Positions 17,067 through 27,573 are shown, numbered from the stretch's first letter. The stretch: 64,000 nt of DNA from Cytobacillus firmus (GCF_023612095.1 NZ_CP086235.1:1385001-1449000); one strand, 5' to 3'. Translations and numbers: made by a program. Notes: generated from the letters alone by a model not told the origin.

Positions 17067-18961
17067 ATGGATCTGTTATCAATTAAAGACCCTTCCTTTT
17101 TAAAAGGGCTCTCGAATAAAGAATTGGAAAGTCTCAGTCAGGATATCCGCACCTTCCTGATTGAAAAGCTATCAGGCACAGGGGGACATATTGGCCCTAA
17201 TCTTGGAGTTGTGGAACTGACTGTTGCATTGCATAAATGTTTTGACAGTCCGAAGGATAAGATTATCTGGGATGTCGGACATCAGTCATATGTCCACAAA
17301 ATCCTTACAGGCCGTGCGTGCCAATTCGATACTCTTAGACAATATAAAGGTCTTTGCGGCTTTCCTAAGATGATTGAAAGTGAGCATGATGTATGGGAAA
17401 CAGGTCATAGTTCTACTTCTTTATCTGCCGCGATGGGTATGGCCATTGCAAGAGACCTGAAAAAAGAGAGCAATTATGTCATTCCCGTTATTGGGGATGG
17501 TGCCTTAACTGGCGGAATGGCTTTAGAAGCTTTAAATCATATCGGCCATGAAAAAAAAGATATGATTGTCATATTAAATGACAATGAAATGTCGATTGCT
17601 CCTAATGTGGGTGCCCTGCACAATGTTCTTGGAAGGTTAAGGACTGCAGGCAAATATAATTGGGTTAAAGATGAACTTGAATATTTTTTAAAAAAGGTTC
17701 CGGCAGTCGGCGGCAAATTGGCCTCAACTGCTGAAAGACTGAAAGACAGTCTTAAGTATCTGTTTGTTTCAGGCATGTTCTTTGAGGAATTAGGCTTTAC
17801 CTATTTGGGGCCTGTCGATGGGCATAATTATGAAGCTTTATTTGAGAACCTTGCGTATGCCAAGAAAACAGAAGGCCCGGTGCTTCTCCATGTTATAACG
17901 AAAAAGGGAAAGGCTATCACCCTGCAGAAAGCGACAAGATCGGCACTTGGCATGGTACAGGCCCATACAAAATGGAAACAGGGGACTTTGTGAAACCTGC
18001 AGCTGCGCCGCCTCCTGCATGGAGCAAGCTTGTGTCAGAAACCATCAGGGAACTTGCGAGAAAAGATGAAAGAATTGTTGCAATCACTCCAGCAATGCCT
18101 GTTGGTTCAAAGCTTGAAGGCTTTGCAAGTGAATTTCCGGATCGGATGTATGATGTTGGTATTGCCGAACAGCATGCAGCAACTGTAGCTGCTGGCCTGG
18201 CAACTCAAAACATGAAGCCGTTCCTTGCGATTTATTCTACTTTCCTGCAGCGTGCTTATGATCAGGTCGTACACGATATTGCACGCCAGAACTTGAATGT
18301 ATTCATTGGAATCGACCGGGCAGGACTCGTTGGTGCAGATGGGGAAACACATCAGGGTGTATTCGATATCGCATTTTTAAGGCATTTGCCGAACATGGTT
18401 TTGATGATGCCAAAGGATGAAAATGAAGGCCAGCATATGGTAAAAACAGCCATTGAATATAACGATGGCCCAATCGCTATGCGGTTCCCGCGCGGAAATG
18501 GCATCGGGGTGCCGATGGACGCGGAACTTAAAGCTATTCCAATTGGAACATGGGAAGTTCTGCGCGATGGCAGCGACGGAGCAATTTTAACCTTTGGGAC
18601 AACCATTCCAATGGCATTGAAGGCAGCTCAGCTAATGGAAAAACAAGGGCATTCCATTAAAGTCATTAATGCAAGGTTTATTAAGCCATTTGATGAAAAG
18701 ATGCTGCATGAATTGCTCGCAGCGAATATGCCTATTCTTACGATAGAAGAAGCTGTCCTGCAGGGGGGCTTTGGAAGTGCAGTACTTGAATATGCACACG
18801 AGCATGGCTTCCATCACTCCGAAATAGACCGAATGGGAATACCTGATACATTTATTGAACATGGCAGTGTAAATGAACTATTGGAAGAAATCGGGATGAC
18901 AGTAGACAATGTTGTGGAAAGAATGGGAAAACTGGCACGAAAAAAACAAAAAAGGGCTTGA
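17067..18961 (+). pseudogene. dxs: 1-deoxy-D-xylulose-5-phosphate synthase, one-base frameshift
   Basis: Thiamine-diphosphate enzyme that joins pyruvate and glyceraldehyde-3-phosphate in the first step of the MEP isoprenoid pathway. The first frame (from ATG at 17067, [12 protein letters not shown]) carries the N-terminal TPP domain ([32 protein letters not shown]) and stops at 17993. The rest continues in another frame ([27 protein letters not shown]) to 18961. The shift lies at 17906-17911: adding one A to the run in GGGAAAGGC restores the family sequence GKGYHPAE and then [16 protein letters not shown]. Repaired length is 631 aa, against 633 in B. subtilis. All other blocks are intact and the gene should be essential, so a sequence error is more likely than real loss. 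tlyA follows after three bases. Confidence 0.92.
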
Positions 18962-18964
18962 AAA

Positions 18965-19810
18965 ATGAAAACAAAGAAAGAGCGATTAGACGTTTTATTA
19001 GTTGAAAGAGGTCTTGCTGAAACGAGAGAAAAAGCGAAAAGGGCCGTTATGGCCGGTTTGGTGTTCAGCAATGAAAGCAGATTGGATAAACCGGGCGAAA
19101 AGGTTAGTGAAGATATTCCGCTGGCCATCAAGGGAAAGGTTATGCCCTATGTCAGCCGCGGAGGCTTAAAGCTTGAGAAAGCTCTGAAGGTTTTTGATTT
19201 AGAAATCGAAGACAAGATCCTCCTTGACATTGGATCCTCAACCGGGGGCTTCACAGATTGCGCCCTGCAGAATGGCGCAAACATGTCCTATGCTTTGGAT
19301 GTCGGGTATAATCAGCTTGCCTGGAAATTAAGGCAGGATGAGCGGGTTGTTGTCATGGAAAGGACCAATTTTAGGTATGTAACTCCTGCAGATCTTTCAG
19401 CCGGTATGCCTGATTTTGCTTCCATCGATGTTTCGTTCATCTCTTTAAAGCTTATATTGCCTGTATTAAAAACATTGCTGGTTCCAGGCAGTGACACAGT
19501 TGCCTTAGTGAAACCGCAATTTGAAGCCGGACGGGAGCAGGTTGGAAAAAAAGGAATTGTCAGAGATCCTAAAATACACGAAGCCGTCCTTGATAAAATT
19601 ATCGAATTTGCTTTAAGTCTTGGCTATGATGTCAAAGACGTTTCTTATTCACCGATTACCGGCGGAGATGGCAACATAGAGTTTCTTCTCCATCTGTATT
19701 GGTCAGGCAGCAAAGAAGAAGGCGAAAATCTCCTTAAAGCCCCGACTGATAAGATTGTAAAAGAAGCCCACGCCGAACTGAAAACAAAGCAGGTTAAAGA
19801 AGAGGAATAG
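18965..19810 (+). CDS. yqxC: TlyA family rRNA (cytidine-2'-O)-methyltransferase
   Basis: 281-aa RNA methyltransferase. An S4 RNA-binding domain occupies residues 6-66 (RLDVLLVERGLAETREKAK), and an FtsJ-type SAM-dependent methyltransferase domain follows, with DIGSSTGGFTDCALQNGA as the SAM loop and ALVKPQFEAGREQVGKKG. Family members methylate 16S and/or 23S rRNA on cytidine ribose, and haemolysin names for this family are misleading. It starts three bases after dxs, and its stop codon is inside the terminator stem. Confidence 0.92.
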   Translation: MKTKKERLDVLLVERGLAETREKAKRAVMAGLVFSNESRLDKPGEKVSEDIPLAIKGKVMPYVSRGGLKLEKALKVFDLEIEDKILLDIGSSTGGFTDCALQNGANMSYALDVGYNQLAWKLRQDERVVVMERTNFRYVTPADLSAGMPDFASIDVSFISLKLILPVLKTLLVPGSDTVALVKPQFEAGREQVGKKGIVRDPKIHEAVLDKIIEFALSLGYDVKDVSYSPITGGDGNIEFLLHLYWSGSKEEGENLLKAPTDKIVKEAHAELKTKQVKEEE

Positions 19811-19832
19811 GCTGATGCCTGTTCCTTTTTTT
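19804..19832 (+). terminator. Terminator after tlyA
   Basis: A GGAATAGGC/GCCTGTTCC stem with a TGAT loop is followed by TTTTTTT. The stem includes the tlyA stop codon. Confidence 0.85.
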
Positions 19833-19889
19833 AGAGGAATTTGTCGCGTAAGGACGAATTATAATAATTATATACGGGAAAATTGTACT

Positions 19890-19918
19890 TTATTGAGAAA
19901 ATCAGCTAACATTATAAT
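19890..19918 (+). promoter_or_regulatory. Probable ahrC promoter
   Basis: A perfect TATAAT at 19913-19918 is preceded, at about 16 bases, by a weak -35 (TATTGA). It lies 64 bases before the ahrC start and after the tlyA terminator. Confidence 0.5.
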
Positions 19919-19982
19919 ACAAAACACTATAAATTAATTTTTTTCTGCCTGCTGTCAAGCGGCTGATTATAGAGGTGAAAAA

Positions 19983-20432
19983 ATGAATAAAGGGCAAAGA
20001 CATATTAAAATACGCGAAATTATTACTAATAACGATATTGAAACACAGGATGACCTGGTGGATGAATTAAAAAATGCAGGGTTTAATGTTACCCAGGCGA
20101 CAGTCTCAAGAGATATTAAAGAGCTTCACCTGGTAAAAGTACCTTTAATGGACGGAAGGTATAAATACAGTCTTCCAGCTGATCAGCGTTTCAATCCTCT
20201 GCAAAAACTTAAAAGAAACTTAATGGATGCCTTTGTTAGAGTGGATACTGCAGGACATCTCCTTGTAATGAAGACTCTTCCGGGAAATGCCATGGCTATT
20301 GGCGCACTGATTGATAACCTTGATTGGGAAGAGATTCTGGGGACAATTTGCGGGGATGACACATGCCTGATCATTTGCAAAACCCCTGAGGACACAGAAG
20401 TCATTTCAAACCGTTTTCTTGAAATGCTGTAG
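19983..20432 (+). CDS. ahrC: Arginine repressor/activator
   Basis: Hexameric arginine-responsive regulator that represses arginine biosynthesis and activates its catabolism. At 149 aa, it has an N-terminal winged helix (residues 1-70; recognition helix around [17 protein letters not shown]) and a C-terminal arginine-binding/oligomerisation domain with GTICGDDT. The ATG follows AGAGGTG. The neighbour order tlyA-ahrC-recN is conserved. A candidate target site in this window lies at the artP promoter (42157-42174). Confidence 0.97.
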   Translation: MNKGQRHIKIREIITNNDIETQDDLVDELKNAGFNVTQATVSRDIKELHLVKVPLMDGRYKYSLPADQRFNPLQKLKRNLMDAFVRVDTAGHLLVMKTLPGNAMAIGALIDNLDWEEILGTICGDDTCLIICKTPEDTEVISNRFLEML

Positions 20433-20505
20433 ATAATTTCAAGTTCAGAGCGCCTGTCCCCCCTGGTGGCAAAGCGCTTCTGCTTTTTCTAATGAGGTGA
20501 TAAGC

Positions 20506-22187
20506 TTGTTAAATGAAATAACGATACGAAATTTTGCTATAATCGAAGCCCTTTCTGTCTCATTTGAAAAGGGCTTAACTGTTTTAACCGGTGAAACAGG
20601 GGCAGGGAAATCCATTATTATTGATGCCATTCACTTGCTGGCTGGAGGCAGGGGATCTGCAGAGTTTGTCCGGCATGGTGAAGATAAGGCTGAGTTAGAG
20701 GGGCTTTTTATCCTTGATGATCATAGGCACCCTTGCTATAAACGAGCTGCAGAATTTGGAATAGAGATTGAAGATGGAATGATCGTTCTCCGCAGAGATA
20801 TATCTAAGACAGGAAAAAGCGTTTGCAGAGTGAACGGAAAACTGGTCACTATTTCTGCTTTAAGGGAAATCGGAAGTTCACTTATTGATATACACGGTCA
20901 GCACGAACATCAGGAATTAATGAATGAAACCTTGCATCTTCCTCTTCTCGATCAGTTTGGAGGAACGAAGATTTCTGCTTCTCTTTCTGAATATCAGGAT
21001 ATCTACAAATTATATGAAAGCACTTTGAAAAAGCTTAAGAATTTAAGTGAGAATGAACAGCAAATGGCGCACCGGCTGGATTTAATCCAATTTCAGCTTG
21101 ATGAAATCCAGTCGGCACAGCTGAAATTGAATGAAGATGAAGATCTGATTGAAGAAAAGAGAAAACTATCCAACTTTGAACGGATTTTTGATTCAGTTCA
21201 GTCTGGCTATAATGCTCTTCAAGGAGAGCAAAAAGGGCTCGATTGGATTGGGTTGGTTATGGGGTATATGAATGATGCCGCGGAATTGGACCCATCGTAT
21301 AAAGAAATAGCGGAAAATGTGGCAAACAGCTTCTATTTGCTTGAAGATGCAGCCAGTTCCCTGCGCAATGAAATGGACTTTATGGAATATGATCCCCAAA
21401 GGCTTAATGAAATCGAAAACAGACTGAATGAAATAAATGGGCTAAAAAGAAAATATGGAAAAACGGTAGAAGAAGTGCTGGAATACGCAGCAAAAATAGA
21501 AGAAGAAATTGAAACCCTGCAAAATAAAGAAACCCATATTGATAAGCTGCAAAAAGAAGTTGCTGCCCTGAAAAAAGACCTTATGGTTGAAGGGGAAGAA
21601 CTGAGCAAGCTGCGGAGAAAATCTGCTCTAAAGCTTACGAAGTTAATTCATAAAGAGCTTAAGGAATTATACATGGAAAAAACAGTTTTTGAGGTAAGGT
21701 TCTTTTCTGATCCCGAAGTTCTTTTGAAAAATGGAGTTGACAGGGCGGAGTTCTATATTTCCACCAATCCGGGAGAACCGCTCAAGCCTCTGTCTAAGAT
21801 TGCATCGGGAGGGGAATTATCCCGAATCATGCTTGCCTTAAAGAGTATTTTCTCAAAACATCAGGGTGTTACAAGTATTATCTTCGATGAAGTGGACACA
21901 GGTGTGAGCGGAAGAGTTGCACAAGCTATCGCGGAGAAGATTCATCATGTTTCCGTGGACTCACAGGTGCTTTGCATTTCTCACCTGCCACAGGTTGCAG
22001 CGATTGCAGATACTCATTTATTTATTGCTAAAACACAAATGAAGGGCGGACCAAAACTACAGTGAAGCCTCTGAATGAAGAAGAGAAGATAAAAGAAATC
22101 AGCCGTATGATTTCAGGAGTGGAAATTACCGATTTGACAAAAGAGCATGCAAAAGAGCTGCTGCATATGGCTAAACAGCTGAAATAA
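20506..22187 (+). pseudogene. recN: DNA repair protein RecN, one-base frameshift near the 3-prime end
   Basis: SMC-like ATPase acting early in double-strand break repair. Walker A is GETGAGKSIIIDAI near the N-terminus, a coiled-coil middle spans about residues 160-370, and the ABC signature (KIASGGELSRIMLAL) and Walker B (IIFDEVDTG) follow. The frame stops at 22065, but the family C-terminus continues at once in another frame: TKTTVKPLNEEEKIKEISRM and on to the TAA at 22185-22187. One base appears lost at about 22045-22053 (GGGCGGACC). Repaired length is about 560 aa, against 576 in B. subtilis. The start TTG at 20506 is five bases after GAGGTGA; an in-frame GTG at 20497 overlaps that site. 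Error in the sequence and genuine mutation cannot be separated here. Confidence 0.9.
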
Positions 22188-22246
22188 TTATGATCCAATA
22201 TCCGGTGTGTGCCATTAAGCTGCGCAGCGAGATCTAATACCTTGAA

Positions 22247-22276
22247 AAGCTATCCAAAGCAGGATAGCTTTTTTTA
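22247..22276 (+). terminator. Terminator after recN
   Basis: A perfect AAGCTATCC/GGATAGCTT stem with a six-base loop is followed by TTTTT. Confidence 0.88.
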
Positions 22277-22369
22277 TGTCACTGGCAGTTATAAATGCCA
22301 TCGATGCAGGCAAAATTAAAGATGTAGCCATTTGACGTGGATGGACTAGAAGCGAGGAGAGTGAAAAAT

Positions 22370-23659
22370 TTGACATATGATGTTTTGCGCAAAATAATTG
22401 GTGGAATTCTCCTTGTTTCATTAATTGCTTTAGGTTTTTCCAAGCCTGTTCAGGAATATTTGCAAATACCTGCAAATATTACCCTTTTTGAAGGGCAGCA
22501 GCTGGATATTGCAAAGGCAGAAGCAGTGTCAGCCGGGCTGTCCATAGATAATTCAAGTGTGGCACTTAAAGAAGGTAACCATTCGATTTCGCTTTCAGCA
22601 AAAGAAAATGGAAAAAATGAAATGCTTCTCGAACTGGCAGGTTTTCCGATAAAGAAGGTTGATGTTAATGTCTTAAAAGATTTTAAAGTAATTCCAGGAG
22701 GCCAATCAATCGGGGTTAAACTAAATACAGTAGGTGTGTTAGTAGTGGGGCACCATCAGGTTAATACGACTGAAGGAAAAGCTTCGCCAGGAGAAATGGC
22801 CGGGATAAAAATCGGAGATATCATTACAGAAATCAATGGTAAGAAAATTGAAAAGATGTCAGATGTTGCCCCTTTTGTTCAAGAAGCAGGCAAAAGCGGC
22901 AATCCGCTCCAAATCATTGTCAGCCGTGAAAGCGGGAAGGTGAAAACGGAGCTGACTCCTCTTAAAGAAAACGGGGAAGAAACCTATAAGCTTGGTTTAT
23001 ATATTCGTGACTCAGCAGCAGGCATTGGGACGATGACTTTTTATCACCCGGAATCGAAAAAGTATGGAGCACTCGGACATGTTATTTCCGATATGGATAC
23101 GAAAAAACCCATTGTTGTTGAAGACGGACAAATTGTAAGATCGACTGTTACTTCCATTGAAAAAGGAAGCAATGGCAATCCAGGCGAAAAACTTGCACGA
23201 TTTTCCTCAGACAAAGAAATAATCGGGAATATTGTCAGGAACAGTCCTTTCGGAATTTTTGGGGAATTAAACCGGGACATGAAAAATGGGATCTTTGACA
23301 AACCGATGCCAATAGCATTATCCCATCAGGTAAAAGAGGGAGCCGCTCAAATACTGACTGTAGTGGACAATGATGAAGTACAATTGTTTGATATTGAAAT
23401 TGTCAGCACGATACCGCAAAAGTTTCCGGCAACAAAAGGAATGGTCATAAAAGTGACAGATCAGAAGCTCCTCGATAAAACAGGCGGGATTGTTCAGGGG
23501 ATGAGCGGAAGCCCGATCATTCAGGATGGCAGGATTATTGGAGCGGTAACCCACGTGTTTGTTAATGATCCTACTTCAGGATATGGTGTTCATATCGAAT
23601 GGATGCTAAATGAAGCAGGCATCAATATATATGAAAAAGCAGAAGAAAAAGCATCCTAA
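22370..23659 (+). CDS. spoIVB: SpoIVB serine peptidase (sigma-K checkpoint)
   Basis: Forespore-secreted S55 serine peptidase that signals across the intermembrane space to SpoIVFA and so releases pro-sigma-K processing. An N-terminal membrane anchor lies at residues 8-27. A PDZ domain (about 105-190) is followed by the peptidase domain with GALGHVISD (catalytic His region) and GMSGSPI (catalytic Ser). I place the start at TTG 22370, ten bases after GAGGAG, giving 429 aa (B. subtilis 425). An ATG at 22337 is also in frame but has no ribosome binding site. It is followed by spo0A, as in all bacilli. Confidence 0.95.
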   Translation: MTYDVLRKIIGGILLVSLIALGFSKPVQEYLQIPANITLFEGQQLDIAKAEAVSAGLSIDNSSVALKEGNHSISLSAKENGKNEMLLELAGFPIKKVDVNVLKDFKVIPGGQSIGVKLNTVGVLVVGHHQVNTTEGKASPGEMAGIKIGDIITEINGKKIEKMSDVAPFVQEAGKSGNPLQIIVSRESGKVKTELTPLKENGEETYKLGLYIRDSAAGIGTMTFYHPESKKYGALGHVISDMDTKKPIVVEDGQIVRSTVTSIEKGSNGNPGEKLARFSSDKEIIGNIVRNSPFGIFGELNRDMKNGIFDKPMPIALSHQVKEGAAQILTVVDNDEVQLFDIEIVSTIPQKFPATKGMVIKVTDQKLLDKTGGIVQGMSGSPIIQDGRIIGAVTHVFVNDPTSGYGVHIEWMLNEAGINIYEKAEEKAS

Positions 23660-23673
23660 TAAGGGATGGATCA

Positions 23674-23708
23674 AAAAAGGCGGGGAAATCCCGTCTTTTT
23701 GATTTTTT
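23674..23708 (+). terminator. Terminator after spoIVB
   Basis: An AAAAAGGCGGG/CCCGTCTTTTT stem with one G-T pair is followed by further T. Confidence 0.8.
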
Positions 23709-23736
23709 ATGTTAAAATGACGTTAATTAAAGATTT

Positions 23737-23743
23737 TTCGACA
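23737..23743 (-). promoter_or_regulatory. Spo0A box upstream of spo0A
   Basis: TTCGACA, the inverse of the 0A-box core TGTCGAA, set in TTTTCGACAA. A weaker copy (GGTCGAA) lies at 23778-23784. Confidence 0.6.
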
Positions 23744-23847
23744 AGTATACACGAATTGCAAAGAGTATGGCGAAACTGGTCGAAAACAGAAGAAAATAAA
23801 AGAAAAAATAAGATTTCGCTGGTTTTTTAAGAAAATTTCAAAAAAGT

Positions 23848-23876
23848 AGAGGAATTTTTGTTGCATTGTCGAATTT
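23848..23876 (+). promoter_or_regulatory. Sigma-H promoter of spo0A with overlapping 0A box
   Basis: AGAGGAATT (23848-23856) and GTCGAATTT (23868-23876), with 11 bases between, match the sigma-H pattern RNAGGAWWW and RNNGAATWW at every defined position. TGTCGAA at 23867-23873 is a perfect Spo0A box lying on the -10, so Spo0A may modulate its own sigma-H promoter. B. subtilis spo0A has a comparable sigma-H promoter with 0A boxes. Confidence 0.72.
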
Positions 23877-23968
23877 CTCATTTAGAATAGAACATAGATA
23901 ACATAAAAAGAGCGTGTTCAAAATGAACATTCATTAAAGAGACCATAATGGGCCGAGGAGGAAAGTAA

Positions 23969-24757
23969 GTGAAGAAAATAAAAGTTTGTGTTGTGGATGA
24001 TAATAGGGAACTGGTCGGGCTTTTAGAGGAATATATATCTTCCCAGGAGGATATGGAAGTTTCGGGTGTTGCACATAATGGACAGGATTGCCTCGACATT
24101 TTAGTGCAGACACAGCCTGATGTTCTTGTGCTGGATATCATCATGCCTCACTTGGATGGACTTGCTGTACTCGAGAAAATGAGAGAATTAAATTTGAATG
24201 CACTTCCTAATGTAATTATGCTTACTGCATTCGGCCAGGAGGATGTCACCAAAAAGGCAGTGGATTTGGGAGCATCTTACTTTATTCTTAAACCATTTGA
24301 TATGGACAATTTGGCAAGCCATATCCGTCAGGTCAGCGGAAAATCCAGCTCATTTCTCCGCAAACCCCTTCCTTCTTACCGTCCCCAGGCAGAAGCGAAG
24401 CCGAAGAACCTGGATGCCAGCATCACGAGCATCATTCATGAAATTGGCGTACCTGCTCATATTAAAGGATACTTATATCTTCGTGAAGCGATTTCAATGG
24501 TGTACAATGATATCGAACTTCTCGGTTCCATTACGAAAGTGCTGTACCCTGATATTGCTAAAAAATTCAATACGACTGCAAGCCGGGTTGAACGTGCGAT
24601 CCGCCATGCGATTGAAGTTGCCTGGAGCCGCGGTAATATAGATTCGATTTCCTCTCTTTTCGGATATACAGTCAGCATGACTAAAGCAAAGCCGACTAAT
24701 TCCGAGTTTATTGCCATGGTGGCAGATAAACTTCGTCTTGAGCATAGGGCTTCTTGA
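23969..24757 (+). CDS. spo0A: Sporulation master response regulator Spo0A
   Basis: End point of the phosphorelay, activating or repressing entry into sporulation and other transition-state genes. At 262 aa the receiver domain is residues 1-125, with acidic pocket D10-D11, phosphorylation site D56 (VLDIIMP), Thr in MLTAFG and Lys in ILKPFD. After a variable linker the Spo0A-specific DNA-binding domain (about 148-262) includes [17 protein letters not shown], the recognition helix region. The start follows GAGGAAAG. It is transcribed alone and bracketed by terminators. Confidence 0.98.
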   Translation: MKKIKVCVVDDNRELVGLLEEYISSQEDMEVSGVAHNGQDCLDILVQTQPDVLVLDIIMPHLDGLAVLEKMRELNLNALPNVIMLTAFGQEDVTKKAVDLGASYFILKPFDMDNLASHIRQVSGKSSSFLRKPLPSYRPQAEAKPKNLDASITSIIHEIGVPAHIKGYLYLREAISMVYNDIELLGSITKVLYPDIAKKFNTTASRVERAIRHAIEVAWSRGNIDSISSLFGYTVSMTKAKPTNSEFIAMVADKLRLEHRAS

Positions 24758-24796
24758 AAGGGTAAGGACTTTTAACAAATTTTATTTAATCTGCTG

Positions 24797-24819
24797 CGCT
24801 CCTATTGGGGCGTTTTTTA
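24797..24819 (+). terminator. Terminator after spo0A
   Basis: A CGCTCC/GGGGCG stem with a TATT loop is followed by TTTTTT. Confidence 0.75.
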
Positions 24820-24833
24820 TTTTTCCTCATGTA

Positions 24834-24874
24834 ATATAAAAAGGTTCAGTTTGAATACTTCAAACTGAACCTTT
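24834..24874 (-). terminator. Terminator of yycC
   Basis: A perfect 16-bp stem AAAGGTTCAGTTTGAA/TTCAAACTGAACCTTT with a three-base loop. On the minus strand it ends in TTTTTATATT. It can also stop leftover spo0A transcription. Confidence 0.82.
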
Positions 24875-24878
24875 ACTT

Positions 24879-25019
24879 TTATTTGTTTTCTTCTTTCTCA
24901 AGCTCCATCATTTTTGGGATCAAGATATGCTGAGGCATGTGCATGATTTGCTCAAGAGGAAGATTTAGTTTTTCAGCGAGCTTTAATGCTGTTTCAGGTG
25001 ATATCTGCAGCGGCTTCAC
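24879..25019 (-). CDS. yycC: YycC-like small protein
   Basis: A 46-aa protein beginning MKPLQISPETALKLAEKLNL and containing HMPQHILIPKMMELEKEE, a pattern I recognise as the YycC family of bacilli, whose function is unknown. The start is GTG at 25019 with GGGGGAT six bases upstream. The first half resembles a short helix-turn-helix-like segment, but that is speculative. It lies just downstream of yqzF on the same strand and ahead of a strong terminator. Confidence 0.8.
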   Translation of the reverse strand: MKPLQISPETALKLAEKLNLPLEQIMHMPQHILIPKMMELEKEENK

Positions 25020-25035
25020 TATTATCCCCCACTAA

Positions 25036-25272
25036 CTATTTAGATTTAAAACGATCCTGGACTTTGTTTCTTTTTCGGTCACGATAAAGAATAAACCCTG
25101 CGATGAAGCCAAGCCCTATAATCAAGAAAAGGAAACCTGACACAAATTGAAGCCATAAATATGGAAATGGGCTTTGCAGGATGCCAAAGACCATATCTCT
25201 CATTAATTTTATCCCATACACAGCCAATATGCCCGGCAGGAGTAAAATTAACAAAGCAATTAGTCTTATCAT
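25036..25272 (-). CDS. yqzF: DUF2627 membrane protein
   Basis: 78-aa protein with two membrane segments (about residues 3-20 and 40-62) and a basic C-terminal tail (YRDRKRNKVQDRFKSK). It matches DUF2627 (B. subtilis YqzF), found next to bkdR in bacilli; its function is unknown. It is transcribed away from bkdR, with yycC 16 bases downstream of its stop. Confidence 0.85.
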   Translation of the reverse strand: MIRLIALLILLLPGILAVYGIKLMRDMVFGILQSPFPYLWLQFVSGFLFLIIGLGFIAGFILYRDRKRNKVQDRFKSK

Positions 25273-25425
25273 AAAAAAATTCCCTTCAAATCGAGTTGCC
25301 TACCGAAATCATAAATCATTAAAGAAATTTGTCAAGTGCTTCTGCTATGCTAAAATAAAACATGAAGAATATTGCAGAAGTTTCTATTGATTATGCAAGA
25401 ATTTTCAATGAAAGCAGGTATGAAT

Positions 25426-27489
25426 ATGCAAACAGTGATGATTGTCGGTGCGGGAAAAGGCGGTACCGCCATCCTAAAAATAATAAAAGAAACGGCAGTT
25501 CTGGATGTAAAAGCCATGGTGGATATCGACCCTGATGCCGAAGGGCTTCTGCTCGCCAATGAAAGCGGCATCCCAACCGGTGCTGATTGGCGACAGTTCA
25601 TGGAACAAGATATTGACATCATTATTGAAGTTACCGGAATTGAGCAGGTGTTTATCGACATTAGGGAAGCCAGAAGCAAAAATACAGTTCTAATACCTGG
25701 AAGTGTAGCTTTTTTAATCGCGAAATTACTTGAGGAAAAGGAAGAGCTGATTTCGAAATTCAGAAATGAAACATACAAGCATGACTTGATTTTTAATTCG
25801 ACCGATGATGGAATGATTGTAATAAATAACCTAACTGAAATTATAGTCTTTAATCGCAGTGCCGAGAGAATGACAGGAATAAAGAGAAAAGACGCTTTAG
25901 GGAAAAAAATTAATGAAATCATTACCGACAGCATGCTTCCCAGAGTTATGGCGACAAGGAGAATTGAAGCGAATCAGGAAATGACTTTAGCTAATGGCCT
26001 CAAGATTATTACGACAAGAATACCTATGCTCGGTGAAAATAACGAATTAATGGGTGCCTTTGCCGTTTTTAAGGATATTACAGAAGTAGTTTCACTTGCG
26101 GAAGAAATAACGAATTTGAAGGACATACAGACGATGCTTCAGGCAATTATTCAATCAAGTGAGGAAGCCATCTCAGTTGTTGATGAAAATGGGAAAGGGA
26201 TTTTGATCAATCCGGCATACTCCAGGCTTACAGGTCTGGAAGAGGAAAAGGTAATCGGAAAGCCTGCTACAGCAGATATATCAGAAGGTGAAAGCGTTCA
26301 TATGAAGGTCCTTCAAACGCGAAGAGCAATGAGAGGTGTGGCCATGAGGGTCGGACCAAAGAGAAAGGATGTAATTGTAAACGTTGCGCCTGTTATTGTT
26401 GATGGGAAATTAAAAGGGAGTGTTGGTGTTATTCACGACGTTTCGGAAATTCAAAATCTGAACCGTGAATTAAACCGGGCCAGACAGATTATTCGTACCC
26501 TGGAAGCGAAGTACTCATTCGAGGATATAATTGGAACATCTGAAGAGATGACCATTGCAATCGAACAGGCGAGACTTGGAGCTAAAACTCCTGCCACAGT
26601 ATTGCTGAGAGGAGAGTCCGGGACAGGTAAAGAGCTATTTGCCCATGCTATACACAATGCAAGCGACCGAAAATATAACAAGTTTATCAGGGTAAATTGT
26701 GCCGCTTTATCAGAATCTCTTTTGGAAAGTGAATTATTCGGTTATGAAGAGGGGGCATTCTCGGGTGCAAAAAGAGGTGGCAAAAGAGGTTTATTTGAGG
26801 AAGCTGATAAAGGCAGTATTTTTCTGGATGAAATTGGCGAGCTGACAGCTAACACTCAGGCGAAGCTGCTCAGGGTTCTTCAGGAACATGAAATTACAAG
26901 AGTGGGAGGGACCAAGCCTATTTCAATTGATGTCCGGATTATTGCCGCGACCAATGTCAATTTAGAAAAAGGAATTGCAGACGGCACCTTTAGGGAAGAC
27001 TTATACTACAGGCTGAATAGAATGCCCATACATATTCCTTCTTTAAGACGCAGGAAGGAGGATATTCCTTTGCTGTGCAGCAGACTTATTCAAAAGATAA
27101 ACCAGGAATATGGACGGAATGTAGAAGGTGTGACAGAACAAGCAGTTGATAAGCTAATGGCCTATAATTGGCCGGGGAATGTGAGGGAACTTGATAATAT
27201 CCTGGGCAGAGCCATCATTTTTATGAATTACAACGAAACGCAAATAGAAGAACTGCATATTCCGGATCTGGGTGCCAATAATCCGTCACCCACTATTGAA
27301 GTAAGTGAAGAAGTGCAAAATAAATCATTAAATCAGATGGTTGAGCAATATGAGGCAAGGGTAATCAAGCAAACTCTTCAAAAGCTGGATGGAAATAAAA
27401 CTAAGACAGCTAAAATGCTTGGACTCTCAGTCAGGAACCTTTACTACAAATTGGAGAAATACGAAATTGCAAAACCTGGCATGCAATAG
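25426..27489 (+). CDS. bkdR: Sigma-54-dependent activator of branched-chain catabolism
   Basis: Enhancer-binding protein that turns on the downstream bkd operon. Domains in order: an N-terminal nucleotide-fold region ([10 protein letters not shown], about residues 1-115), two PAS domains (about 120-235 and 240-355), a sigma-54 AAA+ domain with Walker A GESGTGKE, the sigma-54-contacting GAFSGA loop and Walker [11 protein letters not shown], then a Fis-type helix-turn-helix ([20 protein letters not shown]). The frame is open from 25372. I prefer the ATG at 25426, seven bases after GCAGG, giving 687 aa (B. subtilis BkdR 692). Other in-frame ATGs lie at 25408 and 25420. The PAS ligand is not evident. 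Confidence 0.93.
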   Translation: MQTVMIVGAGKGGTAILKIIKETAVLDVKAMVDIDPDAEGLLLANESGIPTGADWRQFMEQDIDIIIEVTGIEQVFIDIREARSKNTVLIPGSVAFLIAKLLEEKEELISKFRNETYKHDLIFNSTDDGMIVINNLTEIIVFNRSAERMTGIKRKDALGKKINEIITDSMLPRVMATRRIEANQEMTLANGLKIITTRIPMLGENNELMGAFAVFKDITEVVSLAEEITNLKDIQTMLQAIIQSSEEAISVVDENGKGILINPAYSRLTGLEEEKVIGKPATADISEGESVHMKVLQTRRAMRGVAMRVGPKRKDVIVNVAPVIVDGKLKGSVGVIHDVSEIQNLNRELNRARQIIRTLEAKYSFEDIIGTSEEMTIAIEQARLGAKTPATVLLRGESGTGKELFAHAIHNASDRKYNKFIRVNCAALSESLLESELFGYEEGAFSGAKRGGKRGLFEEADKGSIFLDEIGELTANTQAKLLRVLQEHEITRVGGTKPISIDVRIIAATNVNLEKGIADGTFREDLYYRLNRMPIHIPSLRRRKEDIPLLCSRLIQKINQEYGRNVEGVTEQAVDKLMAYNWPGNVRELDNILGRAIIFMNYNETQIEELHIPDLGANNPSPTIEVSEEVQNKSLNQMVEQYEARVIKQTLQKLDGNKTKTAKMLGLSVRNLYYKLEKYEIAKPGMQ

Positions 27490-27497
27490 ATTTCATA

Positions 27498-27517
27498 GTG
27501 CGCAATAAATTGCACGC
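27498..27517 (+). promoter_or_regulatory. Candidate BkdR upstream activating sequence
   Basis: GTGCGCAATAAATTGCACGC is a near-palindrome centred about 58 bases before the start of the sigma-54 promoter. Its position fits an enhancer for BkdR. It overlaps the left arm of an ACGCTTTA/TAAAGCGT hairpin (27514-27539) that may terminate bkdR. Confidence 0.45.
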
Positions 27518-27556
27518 TTTAGTTTGGTGAATAAAGCGTTTTCACGGTTATTAAAG

Positions 27557-27573
27557 TTGGCACACTTCTTGCA
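27557..27573 (+). promoter_or_regulatory. Sigma-54 (-24/-12) promoter of the bkd operon
   Basis: TTGGCACACTTCTTGCA fits the consensus YTGGCACN5TTGCW exactly, with GG and GC at the invariant spacing. It lies 99 bases before the ptb start and directly downstream of the gene for its activator. Confidence 0.9.
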
